A DNA stretch of 64,000 nucleotides from CAVOJV01 sp963696325 (lineage in GTDB: Bacteria; Pseudomonadota; Gammaproteobacteria; Competibacterales; Competibacteraceae), in the NCBI GenBank assembly GCA_963696325.1, contig CAVOJV010000006.1:1-64000 (forward strand), given 5' to 3'. The first letter of the stretch is position 1. Each line of letters begins with the position of its first letter. Below are positions 34,610 through 43,227 of this stretch, in pieces. The notes under the pieces were generated by a model. The model was not told the origin of the DNA, made no database searches, and saw only the letters and a program-made list of their open reading frames with translations. The position numbers and the translations under genes are program-made.

Positions 34610-35206
34610 TTTTTTTTTGCAGAAACGGTTCGACTTGCTCCGGTTCAATCGTGGCGTCGAGATTCATCGCGCCGAATTGGGCGAGCAGGCGGTTGAGCTT
34701 GCCGGTAGCAGAGCGGACTTGTCCCTCCAGCCGCCGATGAGCGGGGTTGACGACCCGGATGGTCTCAGCAATCGCTTCGGTGGCATAGTCCACCAAGCGC
34801 TCAAGATGGTAGTGTTGGCGGGCATAATGGAAGAAGTTTTCCGGCGACCAGCGGGCGAACAGGGCTGCCGCCAGCGGGGCCGGAGCAGAGCGGTAATCGG
34901 TGGCCAGCATGGCGGTCTGATGGCCGCGCGCGGTAAGCCTGCGAAACTCCCGCACCCACAGCCGGTTACTCAAAGACGTCCCGCGTTCGGCCAGCTTCAT
35001 CTCAACCACTTGGCCATTGGCGAGCTGGACCGGTCGTGCTTGAAACACCTCCTCGGCCCAGTCTTCACCGGGATATGGGTGGTAGGTTAGGCGGGCCACC
35101 CGCTGGGTCTTCATCCGATGCCTGAAGTCCGGACCGTACCCGGCACGATCAAACACCAGGGTGAAATGATGCCGCAGGGGATCCGCCTCCAAAGCCTCCG
35201 TGCTAG

Positions 35207-35405
35207 TGGGTCAATTGCTTTGCATGTAGCCATTAAGGGACGGGGGCGGTAAGCTAATAATATACGTGGGGTGGCAAACGCACGACCCGCCACCGGCGGG
35301 CACGGGAACGGCGCCATCATCTGGGTGGTTCTGGGGCGGTGGTGCAGCAACCGCTTCGGCATTAGATAAACACTAATTATGGCTACATCCAAACCAACTG
35401 ACCCA
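35207..35405. mobile_element. 199-bp MITE with CTAG target duplication
   Basis: Terminal inverted repeats of about 26 bp (TGGGTCAATTGCTTTGCATG at 35207; TGGGTCAGTTGGTTTGGATG on the opposite strand ending at 35405), three mismatches, then ATGTAGCCAT. CTAG flanks both sides (35203-35206, 35406-35409). No ORF. It separates the phosphodiesterase stop from the transposase relic. Confidence 0.85.
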
Positions 35406-36563
35406 CTAGCAATGCGCCACGACCAGCGGCACCAACATCTCGTCCTCGCTGATGCCGCCGTGGACGCCCACGTCCGCCCAAGCGCTCTCCACGGGCAGTG
35501 AGTCCTTGAGCACATGGTGGCCTTTAGTGACGAGCACATAATCACCGATACGGTCCAGCAACCTGGGCGTCGGTTCCCCCAAGCCAAACCAGCCCATACG
35601 CACCAGTTCCTCGCTGGCATATAAATCACAGCAGTCCCCGAGCCGCTCCGCCACATAACGCTCGAACTGCCCGGCTTTGCCGGGACGGATGTAGCAATAG
35701 CTGGCCCTGGGCTCGCCGCATAAAGGCAATACGAAGCAGCCCGCCAGTTCTGGAAGGTCATCCAGCCACGTCGTTAAGGCTGGCGCCGTGTCGATGAAGC
35801 CGTGGTCGGCGGTGACGATCAGCAGAGTATTCGTTCCGCGCAGGGCCTTGAGCAGTGCTTCAAGCCCCTGTTCCAACTCACGCAGGTGTTTTCTTACCGC
35901 CTTGCTGGCAACCCCATGGTGATGGGATAGGTTATCGAGCAGCGGCCAATAGGCATAGGTGTAACTGCGTTGCGGCCCCTGGCCGATACTGCCCTGAATC
36001 ATGGCGAAACAATCGGCGAGGTCCCGATAGCCCAACCGTTCTGCGCACCCCGCCCCGGCAACCGTGTAGGGAGAATTCACGAGTCGCTGCTGGATGACGA
36101 AAGAGCTTTGGACGGCAAGACCATCGAACAGGGCTGGATGGGCGATCAACTGGCCGGGACTGATACCCATAACACTGAAGGTGCCATCGCCCCAGCGGGG
36201 CCGGAACGGCAGAATAGTGGCAACGGTGCCAAGTTCCTTGAGATGCATGAACCAGCCGGTTACCCCATGCTGCTGAGGCGCGACGCCGGTCAGAAACGTA
36301 GTGATCGCAGGCGCCGTGCTGGTTGGAAACACCGAGGTAATCGAACCTTTCAGGTGGCTGCCGAGCGCCCCCGCGTGGCGCTTGAAATAGTTGTACCCGA
36401 GACCATCGATTACGAGCAGCACGACATTGGCAGCCTCGGCCACGGTTTCCGGTGGCAGCAGGGCGAGCGGCGCATAGGCAGGATGGGGTTGGCCACCCAG
36501 TCCTTGTATCAGAGAACTCATCAGGTTGACGATACTGCCGTCTTGGTAGTTGGGTTGTGCCAC
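35406..36563 (-). CDS. Type I phosphodiesterase / nucleotide pyrophosphatase (alkaline-phosphatase superfamily)
   Basis: A 385-aa protein; start GTG 36563 (reading VAQPNYQDGS) with AAAGGA about 9 nt upstream. Superfamily metal sites are visible: VVLLVIDGLGYNYF with the first Asp, the nucleophile Thr region VFPTSTAPAITTFLTG, and TADHGFIDTAP with Asp-His. It should hydrolyse phosphodiesters or pyrophosphates at a two-metal centre. There is no signal peptide, so it is probably cytoplasmic. The TAG stop lies inside the CTAG target site of the MITE, so the native C-terminus may have been longer. Confidence 0.85.
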   Translation of the reverse strand: MAQPNYQDGSIVNLMSSLIQGLGGQPHPAYAPLALLPPETVAEAANVVLLVIDGLGYNYFKRHAGALGSHLKGSITSVFPTSTAPAITTFLTGVAPQQHGVTGWFMHLKELGTVATILPFRPRWGDGTFSVMGISPGQLIAHPALFDGLAVQSSFVIQQRLVNSPYTVAGAGCAERLGYRDLADCFAMIQGSIGQGPQRSYTYAYWPLLDNLSHHHGVASKAVRKHLRELEQGLEALLKALRGTNTLLIVTADHGFIDTAPALTTWLDDLPELAGCFVLPLCGEPRASYCYIRPGKAGQFERYVAERLGDCCDLYASEELVRMGWFGLGEPTPRLLDRIGDYVLVTKGHHVLKDSLPVESAWADVGVHGGISEDEMLVPLVVAHC

Positions 36564-36667
36564 GTTATCGCGTCCTTTAGTTTTATTTTATGACAGCATA
36601 ATCCTGCCAGGCGTGTTTGGGATAGACGTTATCCGCACGCCCGGCGAGAAATTAAAGGCTTCGCCTG

Positions 36668-37801
36668 CTAAGGCGAAGGCTGCTCCAGTTTGAGCTTGAT
36701 TTCTCGGCGGCTGTTGTCGCGCAGGAGGGTGAGGGTAACCGTATCGCCAACCTGGTAGTCTTCCAGCACGCTGAACAAATCATTGCTGTTGCGGATCGGG
36801 TTACCATTGATCAGTTGGATGATGTCGCCAGTAACAAGCTCGCCGTTTTGAGCCTGTGCGGTGCCTCGCAGTCCTGCAGCGGCAGCGGCCGATCCAGGTC
36901 TGACGCCCAGGATCACCAGCCCCTCGACACCCAGTTGCCGGGTGATCTCGCGGTTGATCTGATCGTCGATCACAATGCCGAGTTGCGGCCGCACATAGCG
37001 GCCATGCGCGATCAGGCGCGGCACGATGCGATTGATCGTATCCACCGGCACGGCGAAGCCGATGCCCGCAAACGCGCCGGACGGACTGTAGATCGACGTA
37101 TTGACGCCAATCAGGCGGCCGGCGCTGTCCAGCAGTGGGCCGCCGGAGTTGCCGGGATTGATCGCCGCGTCGGTCTGCACGGCACCCTCGATCGGGCGGC
37201 CATTGACGCCTTCGATGGTTCGGCCCAGGGCCGAGATGATCCCCGTGGTCAGCGTTTGATCCAGTCCGAAGGGATTGCCGATGGCGAATACCTTCTGGCC
37301 AACCTGCAAATCATGGCTGACGCCCACGGCCAGCGGGCGCAGTTTGGGGGCGGGTGCGCTGATCCGCAGTACCGCCAGATCGTGATCCGGACTCGCACCC
37401 ACCAGCACCGCCGAATAGGCGTTGTGATCGGACAGCGTGACCGTGGCGGAACTGGCGCTCTGGAGCACGTGAAAGTTGGTCACGATATGGCCTTGCTCGT
37501 CCCATATGAAACCGGAACCGGTGCCCTGGGGTATCTCCAGCACGTTGCGCGTCCATGGGTTGACCTGGCGAGTCAGCGTGGTGATGTACACCACCGAGGG
37601 GGCCGCCTGGCGAAACAGCGCGATGGTGCTCTGCTCGTCGCCGGCCAGCTCGCCGCGCGGCGTGACCGGGCGGGGATCCCCGCCATAGCGCAGTTGCTCG
37701 AGCCAGGGCCACAGGTACAAAAATAAGATGATACCCAGCCCGAGCGTGATGAGCAGCCAGCCCCAGCGCCTTGAGCGCTTCTGTGAGAGGTTATTGTTCA
37801 T
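36668..37801 (-). CDS. degS: DegS/HtrA-type S1C serine protease, membrane-anchored
   Basis: A 377-aa protein from ATG 37801. One N-terminal anchor (WGWLLITLGLGIILFLYLW) precedes a trypsin-like domain with His in IVTNFHVLQSA, Asp in SPDHDLAVLRI and Ser in NPGNSGGPLLDS. A single PDZ domain follows (GLVILGVRPGSAAAAAGLRG, GDIIQLINGNPI). One PDZ plus an anchor is the DegS layout, against two PDZ domains in DegP. DegS senses misfolded outer-membrane proteins and cleaves RseA. No rseA/rpoE partner is nearby, so the symbol is by architecture. Confidence 0.85.
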   Translation of the reverse strand: MNNNLSQKRSRRWGWLLITLGLGIILFLYLWPWLEQLRYGGDPRPVTPRGELAGDEQSTIALFRQAAPSVVYITTLTRQVNPWTRNVLEIPQGTGSGFIWDEQGHIVTNFHVLQSASSATVTLSDHNAYSAVLVGASPDHDLAVLRISAPAPKLRPLAVGVSHDLQVGQKVFAIGNPFGLDQTLTTGIISALGRTIEGVNGRPIEGAVQTDAAINPGNSGGPLLDSAGRLIGVNTSIYSPSGAFAGIGFAVPVDTINRIVPRLIAHGRYVRPQLGIVIDDQINREITRQLGVEGLVILGVRPGSAAAAAGLRGTAQAQNGELVTGDIIQLINGNPIRNSNDLFSVLEDYQVGDTVTLTLLRDNSRREIKLKLEQPSP

Positions 37802-37917
37802 TAGGGGTAGTGCCCGCGGGAAGGGTGGAATTGTAGAGGTGATCTGAACCCGATGGAAGAGGGCGGACAGCGGCGCCGCATGGTCCACCAGGGCTGGGAA
37901 GGGAAGGGGTTGATGCC

Positions 37918-38010
37918 CTACCCAACGGCCTCGCCATCGCGTATCAGTTCAGCATTACTCATGGCCCATGGATAAAAATCCTGTTCGTCGATTTCAAATA
38001 CAGCAACCAT
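37918..38010 (-). pseudogene. 30-aa fragment, unknown
   Basis: The frame MVAVFEIDEQDFYPWAMSNA continues with AELIRDGEAVG and a stop. It looks like a piece of a small conserved protein, but there is no ribosome site and the neighbours are toxin-antitoxin debris. Confidence 0.3.
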
Positions 38011-38032
38011 TGGACGTCCTTCTTCAAGACCT

Positions 38033-38431
38033 TTAGGGGGCGATCCTAGCATACGATGAGGAGTTGAAATCCGAAACGAATCTATAATGCCGATTTACAC
38101 CCTGCCTCAAAGAGCGAGTTGGAGGCGGACATCCATTTCCAGTCGAATGCGGTTTGGATTTCCTGACTCGTATCGACAAAAATCTGGCGGCTTGGGCAGG
38201 CCATAAAGGCAGGCCATAAAGATAGTGGTCGTGCTGCGCGGGCAAATCCGTGGGCAGTTCCGGATTCGCCGGAAACTGACGACTGATTTCCGCCAACCGG
38301 GCCAGCGTGGTTAGCGCCATCTCCGTTAGCGGGGATTGGACGGTAATTTCCATTTCGCATCGATCGGGCAGATCGACGGGATCAGTCGGCCGAAAAATTC
38401 CATTTTCGTAAATCGCATGAATGGCGTGCAT
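38033..38431 (-). pseudogene. DUF104-type antitoxin fused by frameshift to PIN toxin debris
   Basis: From ATG 38431 the first about 70 residues (MHAIHAIYENGIFRPTDPVD, ...LPTDLPAQHDHYLYGLP) match short VapB-like DUF104 antitoxins complete to their usual end. A PIN toxin start follows in another frame (SRQIFVDTS...), but a deletion soon breaks it. The antitoxin may still be made with an aberrant tail; the toxin is gone. Confidence 0.65.
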
Positions 38432-38496
38432 CGGCGGTTGCTCCAACGGTGTCGTGACCAACCCGTGCAGCGTATCTGATGCTGGCGGTTGGAAAA

Positions 38497-38907
38497 TCAA
38501 GGCGCCCCCAGCTGCTCGCCATCCGGCAACTTCGCGGCTTTGGTGTCAAAGGACATGACCTTACGGCATCCCAGCCGCCGGCCGTGCGCCACAATCAGAC
38601 AGTCAGCAAAATAGGCGTTGCTTTCCCTCAAGGAGAATAAGGCTTCCTCCAGCGAGGATTCGTCCTCAAAAACGGTTTCCCGGGATTCCAGCAACGCCGT
38701 CAGCACCTCGATGATCCGGGCTTTGCTCAAGCCGTAGCGACTGCGCAGAACCCATTCCGTTTCCATGACTACCAACAGGCTGACGAAGAGGGCTTCGCCG
38801 GCGTCAAGCTGGGATTGAATCAGGCTCCGGGCCAGTTCGTACTGGCTTTCGTCGTCGCGGGTGAGAAAGCGCACCAGGACGTTGGTATCGATGCCGATTA
38901 CTGCCAA
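38497..38907 (-). CDS. vapC: PIN-domain ribonuclease toxin
   Basis: About 136 aa. The start is taken as TTG 38907 because the domain begins AVIGIDTNVLVRFLTRDDE immediately after it; it overlaps the end of the antitoxin gene by 10 nt. PIN acidic residues are present (Asp in GIDTNV, Glu in ETEWVLRSRYGLS, Asp in YFADCLIVAHG, Asp in VMSFDTKAAKL). It is expected to cleave RNA when the antitoxin is degraded. Together with the AbrB-type gene upstream it forms a complete type II module. Confidence 0.85.
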   Translation of the reverse strand: MAVIGIDTNVLVRFLTRDDESQYELARSLIQSQLDAGEALFVSLLVVMETEWVLRSRYGLSKARIIEVLTALLESRETVFEDESSLEEALFSLRESNAYFADCLIVAHGRRLGCRKVMSFDTKAAKLPDGEQLGAP

Positions 38908-39119
38908 GGCGACATCTGATCGATGGAAACCGGCGGTTGGCCCTCCCGCTGGAGACAACCGCCCAGACTGGCAAGACTTCGGTTCTTGACCCGCAGGATG
39001 ACCGTGCCATCCGGCAGCAGGGTAAAAGTCAGCCGATCACCGGCTCTCAGGCCAAGCTGGTCCCGAATCTCCTTGGGAATCGTGGTCTGGCCCTTGCTGG
39101 TCAACGTAGTTTCGGACAT
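38898..39119 (-). CDS. vapB: AbrB/MazE-type antitoxin
   Basis: A 73-aa protein from ATG 39119. The SpoVT/AbrB swapped-hairpin domain is clear (ETTLTSKGQTTIPKEIRDQL, GLRAGDRLTFTLLPDGTVIL). The C-terminal tail (SLGGCLQREGQPPVSIDQM) is the toxin-binding part. It should bind its own promoter region upstream (39120-39150). Partner of the PIN toxin at 38497-38907. Confidence 0.85.
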   Translation of the reverse strand: MSETTLTSKGQTTIPKEIRDQLGLRAGDRLTFTLLPDGTVILRVKNRSLASLGGCLQREGQPPVSIDQMSPWQ

Positions 39120-39145
39120 TGCGCTCTCCTGTGTTCTTACGTTTT

Positions 39146-39271
39146 TTAGTTTAGTAAGGAAAAGGCAGGTTGGCAAGCAGTCCTTCCCCGGCGCACCTTC
39201 AGGCCGAGGGCCTCGCTGATGCGCAGCCCGCCGTTGAGTCGCAGGCCGAACAGCAGCTCGTAGCGGTTCAT
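39146..39271 (-). pseudogene. Tyrosine recombinase fragment
   Basis: A 41-codon frame starting MNRYELLFGLRLNGGLRISE contains the first catalytic Arg context (GGLRISEALGL) of a tyrosine recombinase. The rest is missing. A second, C-terminal recombinase piece lies at 40392-40620 and could come from the same lost gene. Confidence 0.6.
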
Positions 39272-39359
39272 GGAGGATTTCTCTCGGTGTCATTCGTTGC
39301 GGCGCGAGCCGGTCTGCAACCGGCAGCGCTTGTAGTTTTTCACCCGTACCAGGAAAGGA

Positions 39360-39893
39360 TCAAAACGGCTGAAGACGGCGACCTCCCACGCCACCTGCGC
39401 CCGCGACCCGGCGCAGGTCCTTGGTCAGAAGGAACACATGCAGCGGGTCGGTAGGCGACGCGAGGAAACCGAAATGCGCGTAGAAGGCGCGGGCTGCGTC
39501 ATCCTTGGCATGAGCGGCCAGCGCGCGGATGCCGACGATGCCGGCGACCTGCACCGTCCGGCGCATGGCATCCTTGAGTAAGCCGGCCCCAATCCCCCTG
39601 CCCTTCCAAGCTGTGCCGACCGCCAGCCGCGCCAGCAGCATCAGCGGAACCGGATGACGGGCCAACCCCTTGGTCAGCCGTTCCGGCGCATCCTCATACG
39701 CCACCTCGCTGACGACGAGCGTGTAAAAGCCCGCCACCGTGGCGTCGGCCAGTCCCACATACGTCTGCGAGGCATTGGCCTGCTGACTGGGCAGCGCGAA
39801 ACGGCTCAGAAAGCGGTTGAGGGTGTCCTGTCTGCAATCGAAATCCTCCACCGCATGATGACGCGCCAGGTTCTCGATGCCAAACGCGGTCAT
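39360..39893 (-). CDS. GNAT acetyltransferase toxin (TacT/AtaT-like), antitoxin missing
   Basis: A 177-aa protein from ATG 39893 (MTAFGIENLARHHAVEDFDC). The family signature is strong: FDCRQDTLNRFL, VAGFYTLVVSEVAYEDAP, LLARLAVGTAWKGRGIGAGL (acetyl-CoA loop) and FYAHFGFLASP. Such toxins acetylate aminoacyl-tRNA. They are normally preceded by a DUF1778 antitoxin, but directly upstream is an IS5-type relic (39908-40132), so the antitoxin has been removed. The toxin's last residues are Gly-rich and may be altered. Confidence 0.85.
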   Translation of the reverse strand: MTAFGIENLARHHAVEDFDCRQDTLNRFLSRFALPSQQANASQTYVGLADATVAGFYTLVVSEVAYEDAPERLTKGLARHPVPLMLLARLAVGTAWKGRGIGAGLLKDAMRRTVQVAGIVGIRALAAHAKDDAARAFYAHFGFLASPTDPLHVFLLTKDLRRVAGAGGVGGRRLQPF

Positions 39894-39907
39894 GGCGGGG
39901 TGTCAAG

Positions 39908-40132
39908 GTCCTCAAAAAGGCATCACTCCGGTTATCCCGCCCAAGGCTAACCGCTTGGAGATCATCGTCTACGACAAGGAAAGCTATAAGAAGCACAACA
40001 AAGTCGAGCGCCTCTTCAACAACATCAAGCAATTCCGCCGAGTTGCCACCCGCTATGAAAAACTCAAAGCCAACTACCTCGCCTTCGTCATCGTCGCCCT
40101 CATGCTACGATAAATTATTTTTGAACACGGCC
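39908..40132 (+). mobile_element. 3' relic of an IS5-family element
   Basis: It encodes KGITPVIPPKANRLEIIVYD and KQFRRVATRYEKLKANYLAF, then the IS end TTGAACACGGCC. It is closely related to the right part of the IS at 1047-1911. The left two thirds are gone. Confidence 0.85.
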
Positions 40133-40302
40133 TGGATCCTTTCACCACTGAGGCGGACGCCTTGGCCCAAGGATGCTGGCCGGCGCCAGAGGTCCCGGCA
40201 GACGTGAATACCAAGGAATTGGGTAAACTGAATCTCACGGAAGATCAGGAAGCCGCCATCGTGGCATTTATGAAAACGCTGTCGGATGGCTATAGGCCTT
40301 GA
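40133..40302 (+). pseudogene. C-terminal fragment of a di-haem cytochrome c peroxidase/MauG-like protein
   Basis: The frame FTTEADALAQGCWPAPEVPA, then ELGKLNLTEDQEAAIVAFMK and TLSDGY-stop, resembles the end of bacterial di-haem cytochromes (EEAAIVAFLKTLTDGY type). It starts at the IS relic end, so the IS or a deletion removed the rest. Confidence 0.65.
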
Positions 40303-40391
40303 CCAGAAACCTTGGCGCGCGCAGGGCGCTGGATTTCGCCTGAGTCACAGCCTCGCCACCGCCACCGCCTCCGCTCCTGCCCCACGTTAGT

Positions 40392-40620
40392 TTAAATTTG
40401 GGTGGTGGTGAGGGTGGCATGGCCCAGCAGCGCCTGGATGGCCACCAGTTCCGCCCCGGCGCTCAGCAGGTTAGCGGCGTAGCTGTGCCGCCGCTTATGT
40501 GGGCTGATCTTCTTGTCGATGCCGGGCTCCTCCAGCCAGTCCCCCCAGATTCTTAAATACGAGTGGTAGGCGTAGCAGGTGGTCTGGCTGTTGTTGAATT
40601 GATTTTTGAGGTATGAATTC
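40392..40620 (-). pseudogene. Tyrosine recombinase C-terminal fragment
   Basis: It contains QTTCYAYHSYLRIWGDWLEE and the catalytic HKRRHSYAANLLSAGAELVA (H-x-x-R-H) and ALLGHATLTTTQI, stopping just before the expected Tyr. Adjacent to the ccm operon end; a decayed integrase. Confidence 0.7.
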
Positions 40621-40631
40621 CCTTCCAACCC

Positions 40632-41315
40632 TTAACTCGTGCTGATCCGCAGCCCCGCCGCCGTGGCGAACGGCGCCAGGGTGAGCGCCAGTAACAACAT
40701 GGCTCCCAACAGCGCCAGTTGGCCGGACACCGGCAGCCCGGCGGAGGCCGCCACCACCGCCGTGGTGCCAAAGATCAACACCGGCACGTACAGCGGCAGA
40801 ACCAGCAGCGTCAACAACACCCCACCCCGGCGCAGGCCCACGGTCAGGGCCACGCCGATGGCCCCGACCAGGCTCAGCACCGGCGTACCCAGCAGCAGGG
40901 TCAGTGGCAATATCTCCAGGGCCTCGCCCGGCAAGTACAGCAGCACCCCCAGCAGGGGGGAAACCAGGATCAGCGGCAACCCCGTCACCAGCCAGTGGGC
41001 CAACACCTTGGCCACCACCATTAGAGAGAGGGGATGCGGGCTGAGCAGGATCTGCTCCAGGGCGCCGTCTTCAAAATCGGTACGAAACAGCCGCTCCATG
41101 GACAGCAGGGTAGCCAGCAGGGCCGCCACCCAGATCACGCCGGGAGCGATTTCCCTGAGCATCTGGGGACCGGGGCCGACCCCCAGGGGAAACAGGCTGA
41201 CCACCAGGATGAAAAACAGAATCGGATTGAGCAGTTCGTTGCGCCTGCGAATGCCCAATTGCAAATCCCGCCGCAGCAGGCCCAGAAAAGCGGCCAGGGT
41301 GCTTACCTCGTTCAT
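40632..41315 (-). CDS. ccmB: Haem exporter subunit CcmB
   Basis: A 227-aa integral membrane protein from ATG 41315, six membrane segments, with the CcmB signature ELLNPILFFILVVSLFPLG and the region APGVIWVAALLATLLSMERL. With CcmA and CcmC it forms the ABC complex that releases holo-CcmE in System I cytochrome c maturation. Its start overlaps the ccmA stop by 4 nt. Last gene of the cluster; recombinase debris begins right after its stop. Confidence 0.95.
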   Translation of the reverse strand: MNEVSTLAAFLGLLRRDLQLGIRRRNELLNPILFFILVVSLFPLGVGPGPQMLREIAPGVIWVAALLATLLSMERLFRTDFEDGALEQILLSPHPLSLMVVAKVLAHWLVTGLPLILVSPLLGVLLYLPGEALEILPLTLLLGTPVLSLVGAIGVALTVGLRRGGVLLTLLVLPLYVPVLIFGTTAVVAASAGLPVSGQLALLGAMLLLALTLAPFATAAGLRISTS

Positions 41316-41944
41316 GACAGGTCCACCGAGCGCACGGCGCAACCCTCCAGAGACAGCGGCTGATGGCTGGTGAGTACCGCCATGCCACCACGGTGCGCAT
41401 GATGGACCAGCCGCGCTTCCAGATTGCGTATCCCGTCGCGGTCGATGGCGGTAAAAGGCTCATCCAACACCCACAGCGGCGCCTCGCTCAACCACAGCCG
41501 CGCCAGCGCCACCCGGCGCCGCTGACCCGCGGACAGGGTCCGCACGGTCGCCTCCTCGTAACCATACAAGCCTACTTGCGCCAGGGCCTCTTGCAGGGCC
41601 GCCGCTTCCCCTCCGTGCCCGCCCAGAGCATGGAAGAACCGCAGGTTTTCCAGGGACGTCAACTCCTCCTTGATACCGGGATTGTGGCCGATGTACAGCA
41701 GTTCCCGGTGGTAGTCGAAGCGGCAGTCGCTGATATTCGCGCCCTTCCAGTAGACGGCTCCGTCCCGCGGTTGCGCCAGCCCGCAGAGGATGCGCAGCAG
41801 GCTGGTTTTGCCGGCCCCGTTGGCGCCTTCGACCCGCAGCATCTCGCCGCCGTCCAGATGCAGATTCAGAGACTTGAACAGCGCGCGGCCATCCCGCACG
41901 CAGCTCAGTTCGCGGCCTTCCAGCCTGGGCGCAGCGTTGTTCAC
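41312..41944 (-). CDS. ccmA: Cytochrome c biogenesis ATPase CcmA
   Basis: A 210-aa ABC ATPase with Walker A GANGAGKTS, signature LSAGQRRRVALARLWL, Walker B PLWVLDEPFTAID and the H-loop region VLTSHQP. It powers release of haem-loaded CcmE. It overlaps ccmI upstream and ccmB downstream by 4 nt each (ATGA), so translation is coupled. Its position after ccmI, rather than first, is a rearranged gene order. Confidence 0.95.
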   Translation of the reverse strand: MNNAAPRLEGRELSCVRDGRALFKSLNLHLDGGEMLRVEGANGAGKTSLLRILCGLAQPRDGAVYWKGANISDCRFDYHRELLYIGHNPGIKEELTSLENLRFFHALGGHGGEAAALQEALAQVGLYGYEEATVRTLSAGQRRRVALARLWLSEAPLWVLDEPFTAIDRDGIRNLEARLVHHAHRGGMAVLTSHQPLSLEGCAVRSVDLS

Positions 41945-43227
41945 TGCAGCACTTGATCGATAACCAGCGACACGGCTTGCGGGCCATTCTGCAGGCTCAG
42001 GGTGGCGGTGGCGCCTTGTAGGTCGCCGGGTTGGGCGGTCACGCTGCCGGCCTTGGAGATCCGGGCGCCCACCACCACTTGCTGGAAATTGGACAGCTTC
42101 AGATTGGGCGTCATGGCCTGGCTGTCATCCAGCGTGACCTGCATTGGAAAACCCTGCACCGGCTGACGGACCGCAGCGAGCGGCATGGGTGGCCCATTGG
42201 CGGCCCTGGCGAAGATGAACAGCGTATCCTGCTCAGTGAGGCGCGCCCGCAAGGCGGGCGCCAGATCCACGGTGACCGCAATCCGGGGGCCGGTTGCCGA
42301 GGCTGCTGCCGGCGCGGGCGCGGGCGTGGGCGTTGGGTCACGGGCCAACAGTTGTTCGGCTCGCGCGATGCTGTTACGCAGCAATTGGGCACCCTCGCTG
42401 TCGGGAGCGCGCAGGGCCAATAGTCGCTGCCAAACCTGAATGGCTTCCTCATAAGCGCCGGCGTTGAAGGAGCCAAAACCAAGCAGCATCAACGCGCCCT
42501 GGTGGTTGGGGTTGATCTGCAGTACCGTATGCAACAATCCTACGCCGGCCTGACTCAGGCGCTCATCCTGGGTCAGGATCATGGCCTGGGCGTAGGCCAG
42601 CATGATATCGGGCCGCTGCGGGTTCAGCTCGAAGGCGCGTCCCAGGGCGGTAAGGGCCGCCGGAAGTTGCCGTAATTGCAGGTAGGCGTTGCCCAGCAGG
42701 TACAGGCCGTCTGGATCGCGCATCCCGTCCTCCAGCAGCCGAACCTGCAGGACGCGAGTAAAACCGATCAGATCCGCGCGCGCCAGGTCCGGCAGTTCAT
42801 CCGGCCGGCGCATGGCCCGCGTCACCGCCTCGTCCATCTGCTGTTGCAGAGCGAGCCACTCCCTCGTCTCGCCCCGGTAGGAGGAAACATAATAGTAGCC
42901 CAGGGTGAGCAAAGGCACTAACAGGGCGGCGGCGCCCGCCAGTTTCACCGCCAGCGGGTTACCCGAAACACGTGACACGGCCACCTGGGGCACGTCCACC
43001 AACAGGGTGCGCTCAAGCTCCGCGCGCAGTTGCCGATATTGCCAGTCGTCGACGCCCCCTGCCCCGTGTTCGGCGTCCAGATCGGCCAGCCGCTCCCGGA
43101 AGATGCGGGCGTTGACCGCATCCCGAGAGATATCGGCAACGGCATCATGGGGCCGTCGCAGAGGTATCAGGACCACGGCACCGGCCAGCAGCACCATGCC
43201 GGCGGCGAGCAACCAAAATGCCACCAT
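41941..43227 (-). CDS. ccmI: Cytochrome c biogenesis TPR protein CcmI
   Basis: A 428-aa protein with two membrane segments (AFWLLAAGMVLLAGAVVLIP; LAGAAALLVPLLTLGYYYV) separated by a leucine-zipper loop, then TPR repeats (DPDGLYLLGNAYLQLRQLPA, ALTALGRAFELNPQRPDIML). The C-terminal periplasmic domain has the APALRARLTEQDTLFIFARA pattern. CcmI chaperones apocytochrome c to the CcmFH ligase. Starts one base inside the ccmH stop. Confidence 0.92.
   Translation of the reverse strand: MVAFWLLAAGMVLLAGAVVLIPLRRPHDAVADISRDAVNARIFRERLADLDAEHGAGGVDDWQYRQLRAELERTLLVDVPQVAVSRVSGNPLAVKLAGAAALLVPLLTLGYYYVSSYRGETREWLALQQQMDEAVTRAMRRPDELPDLARADLIGFTRVLQVRLLEDGMRDPDGLYLLGNAYLQLRQLPAALTALGRAFELNPQRPDIMLAYAQAMILTQDERLSQAGVGLLHTVLQINPNHQGALMLLGFGSFNAGAYEEAIQVWQRLLALRAPDSEGAQLLRNSIARAEQLLARDPTPTPAPAPAAASATGPRIAVTVDLAPALRARLTEQDTLFIFARAANGPPMPLAAVRQPVQGFPMQVTLDDSQAMTPNLKLSNFQQVVVGARISKAGSVTAQPGDLQGATATLSLQNGPQAVSLVIDQVLQ

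Larger units (their letters stand above)
32496..35192 (-). pseudogene. Resident transposase gene, 5'-truncated and split by an IS
   Basis: Piece 1 (35192-34619) reads HHFTLVFDRAGYGPDFRHRM ... FFHYARQHYHLERLVDYATE and ends FLQKK in an A-run. Piece 2 (32942-32496) continues KAALQEEIDLLRNQVQTAKA ... IKMIAYPAETAMANLL, HHLANASADAAI and ATETLFPRTNLQL. The two are contiguous once IS 32943-34609 and its T8/A8 duplication are removed. The layout (Asp-containing core, long coiled region, TETxFPGT-like end) fits a large DDE-type transposase family often annotated as putative transposase. The N-terminus is lost at the MITE junction near 35203. Confidence 0.7.

Noticed and set aside
35111..35761. Minus-strand ORF spanning the MITE
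   Set aside because: It is an out-of-frame reading of the phosphodiesterase that runs through the MITE; no domain is recognisable.
40392..40620. A functional integrase near the ccm operon
   Set aside because: It stops before the catalytic Tyr and lacks the N-terminal half; the piece at 39146-39271 does not complete it.
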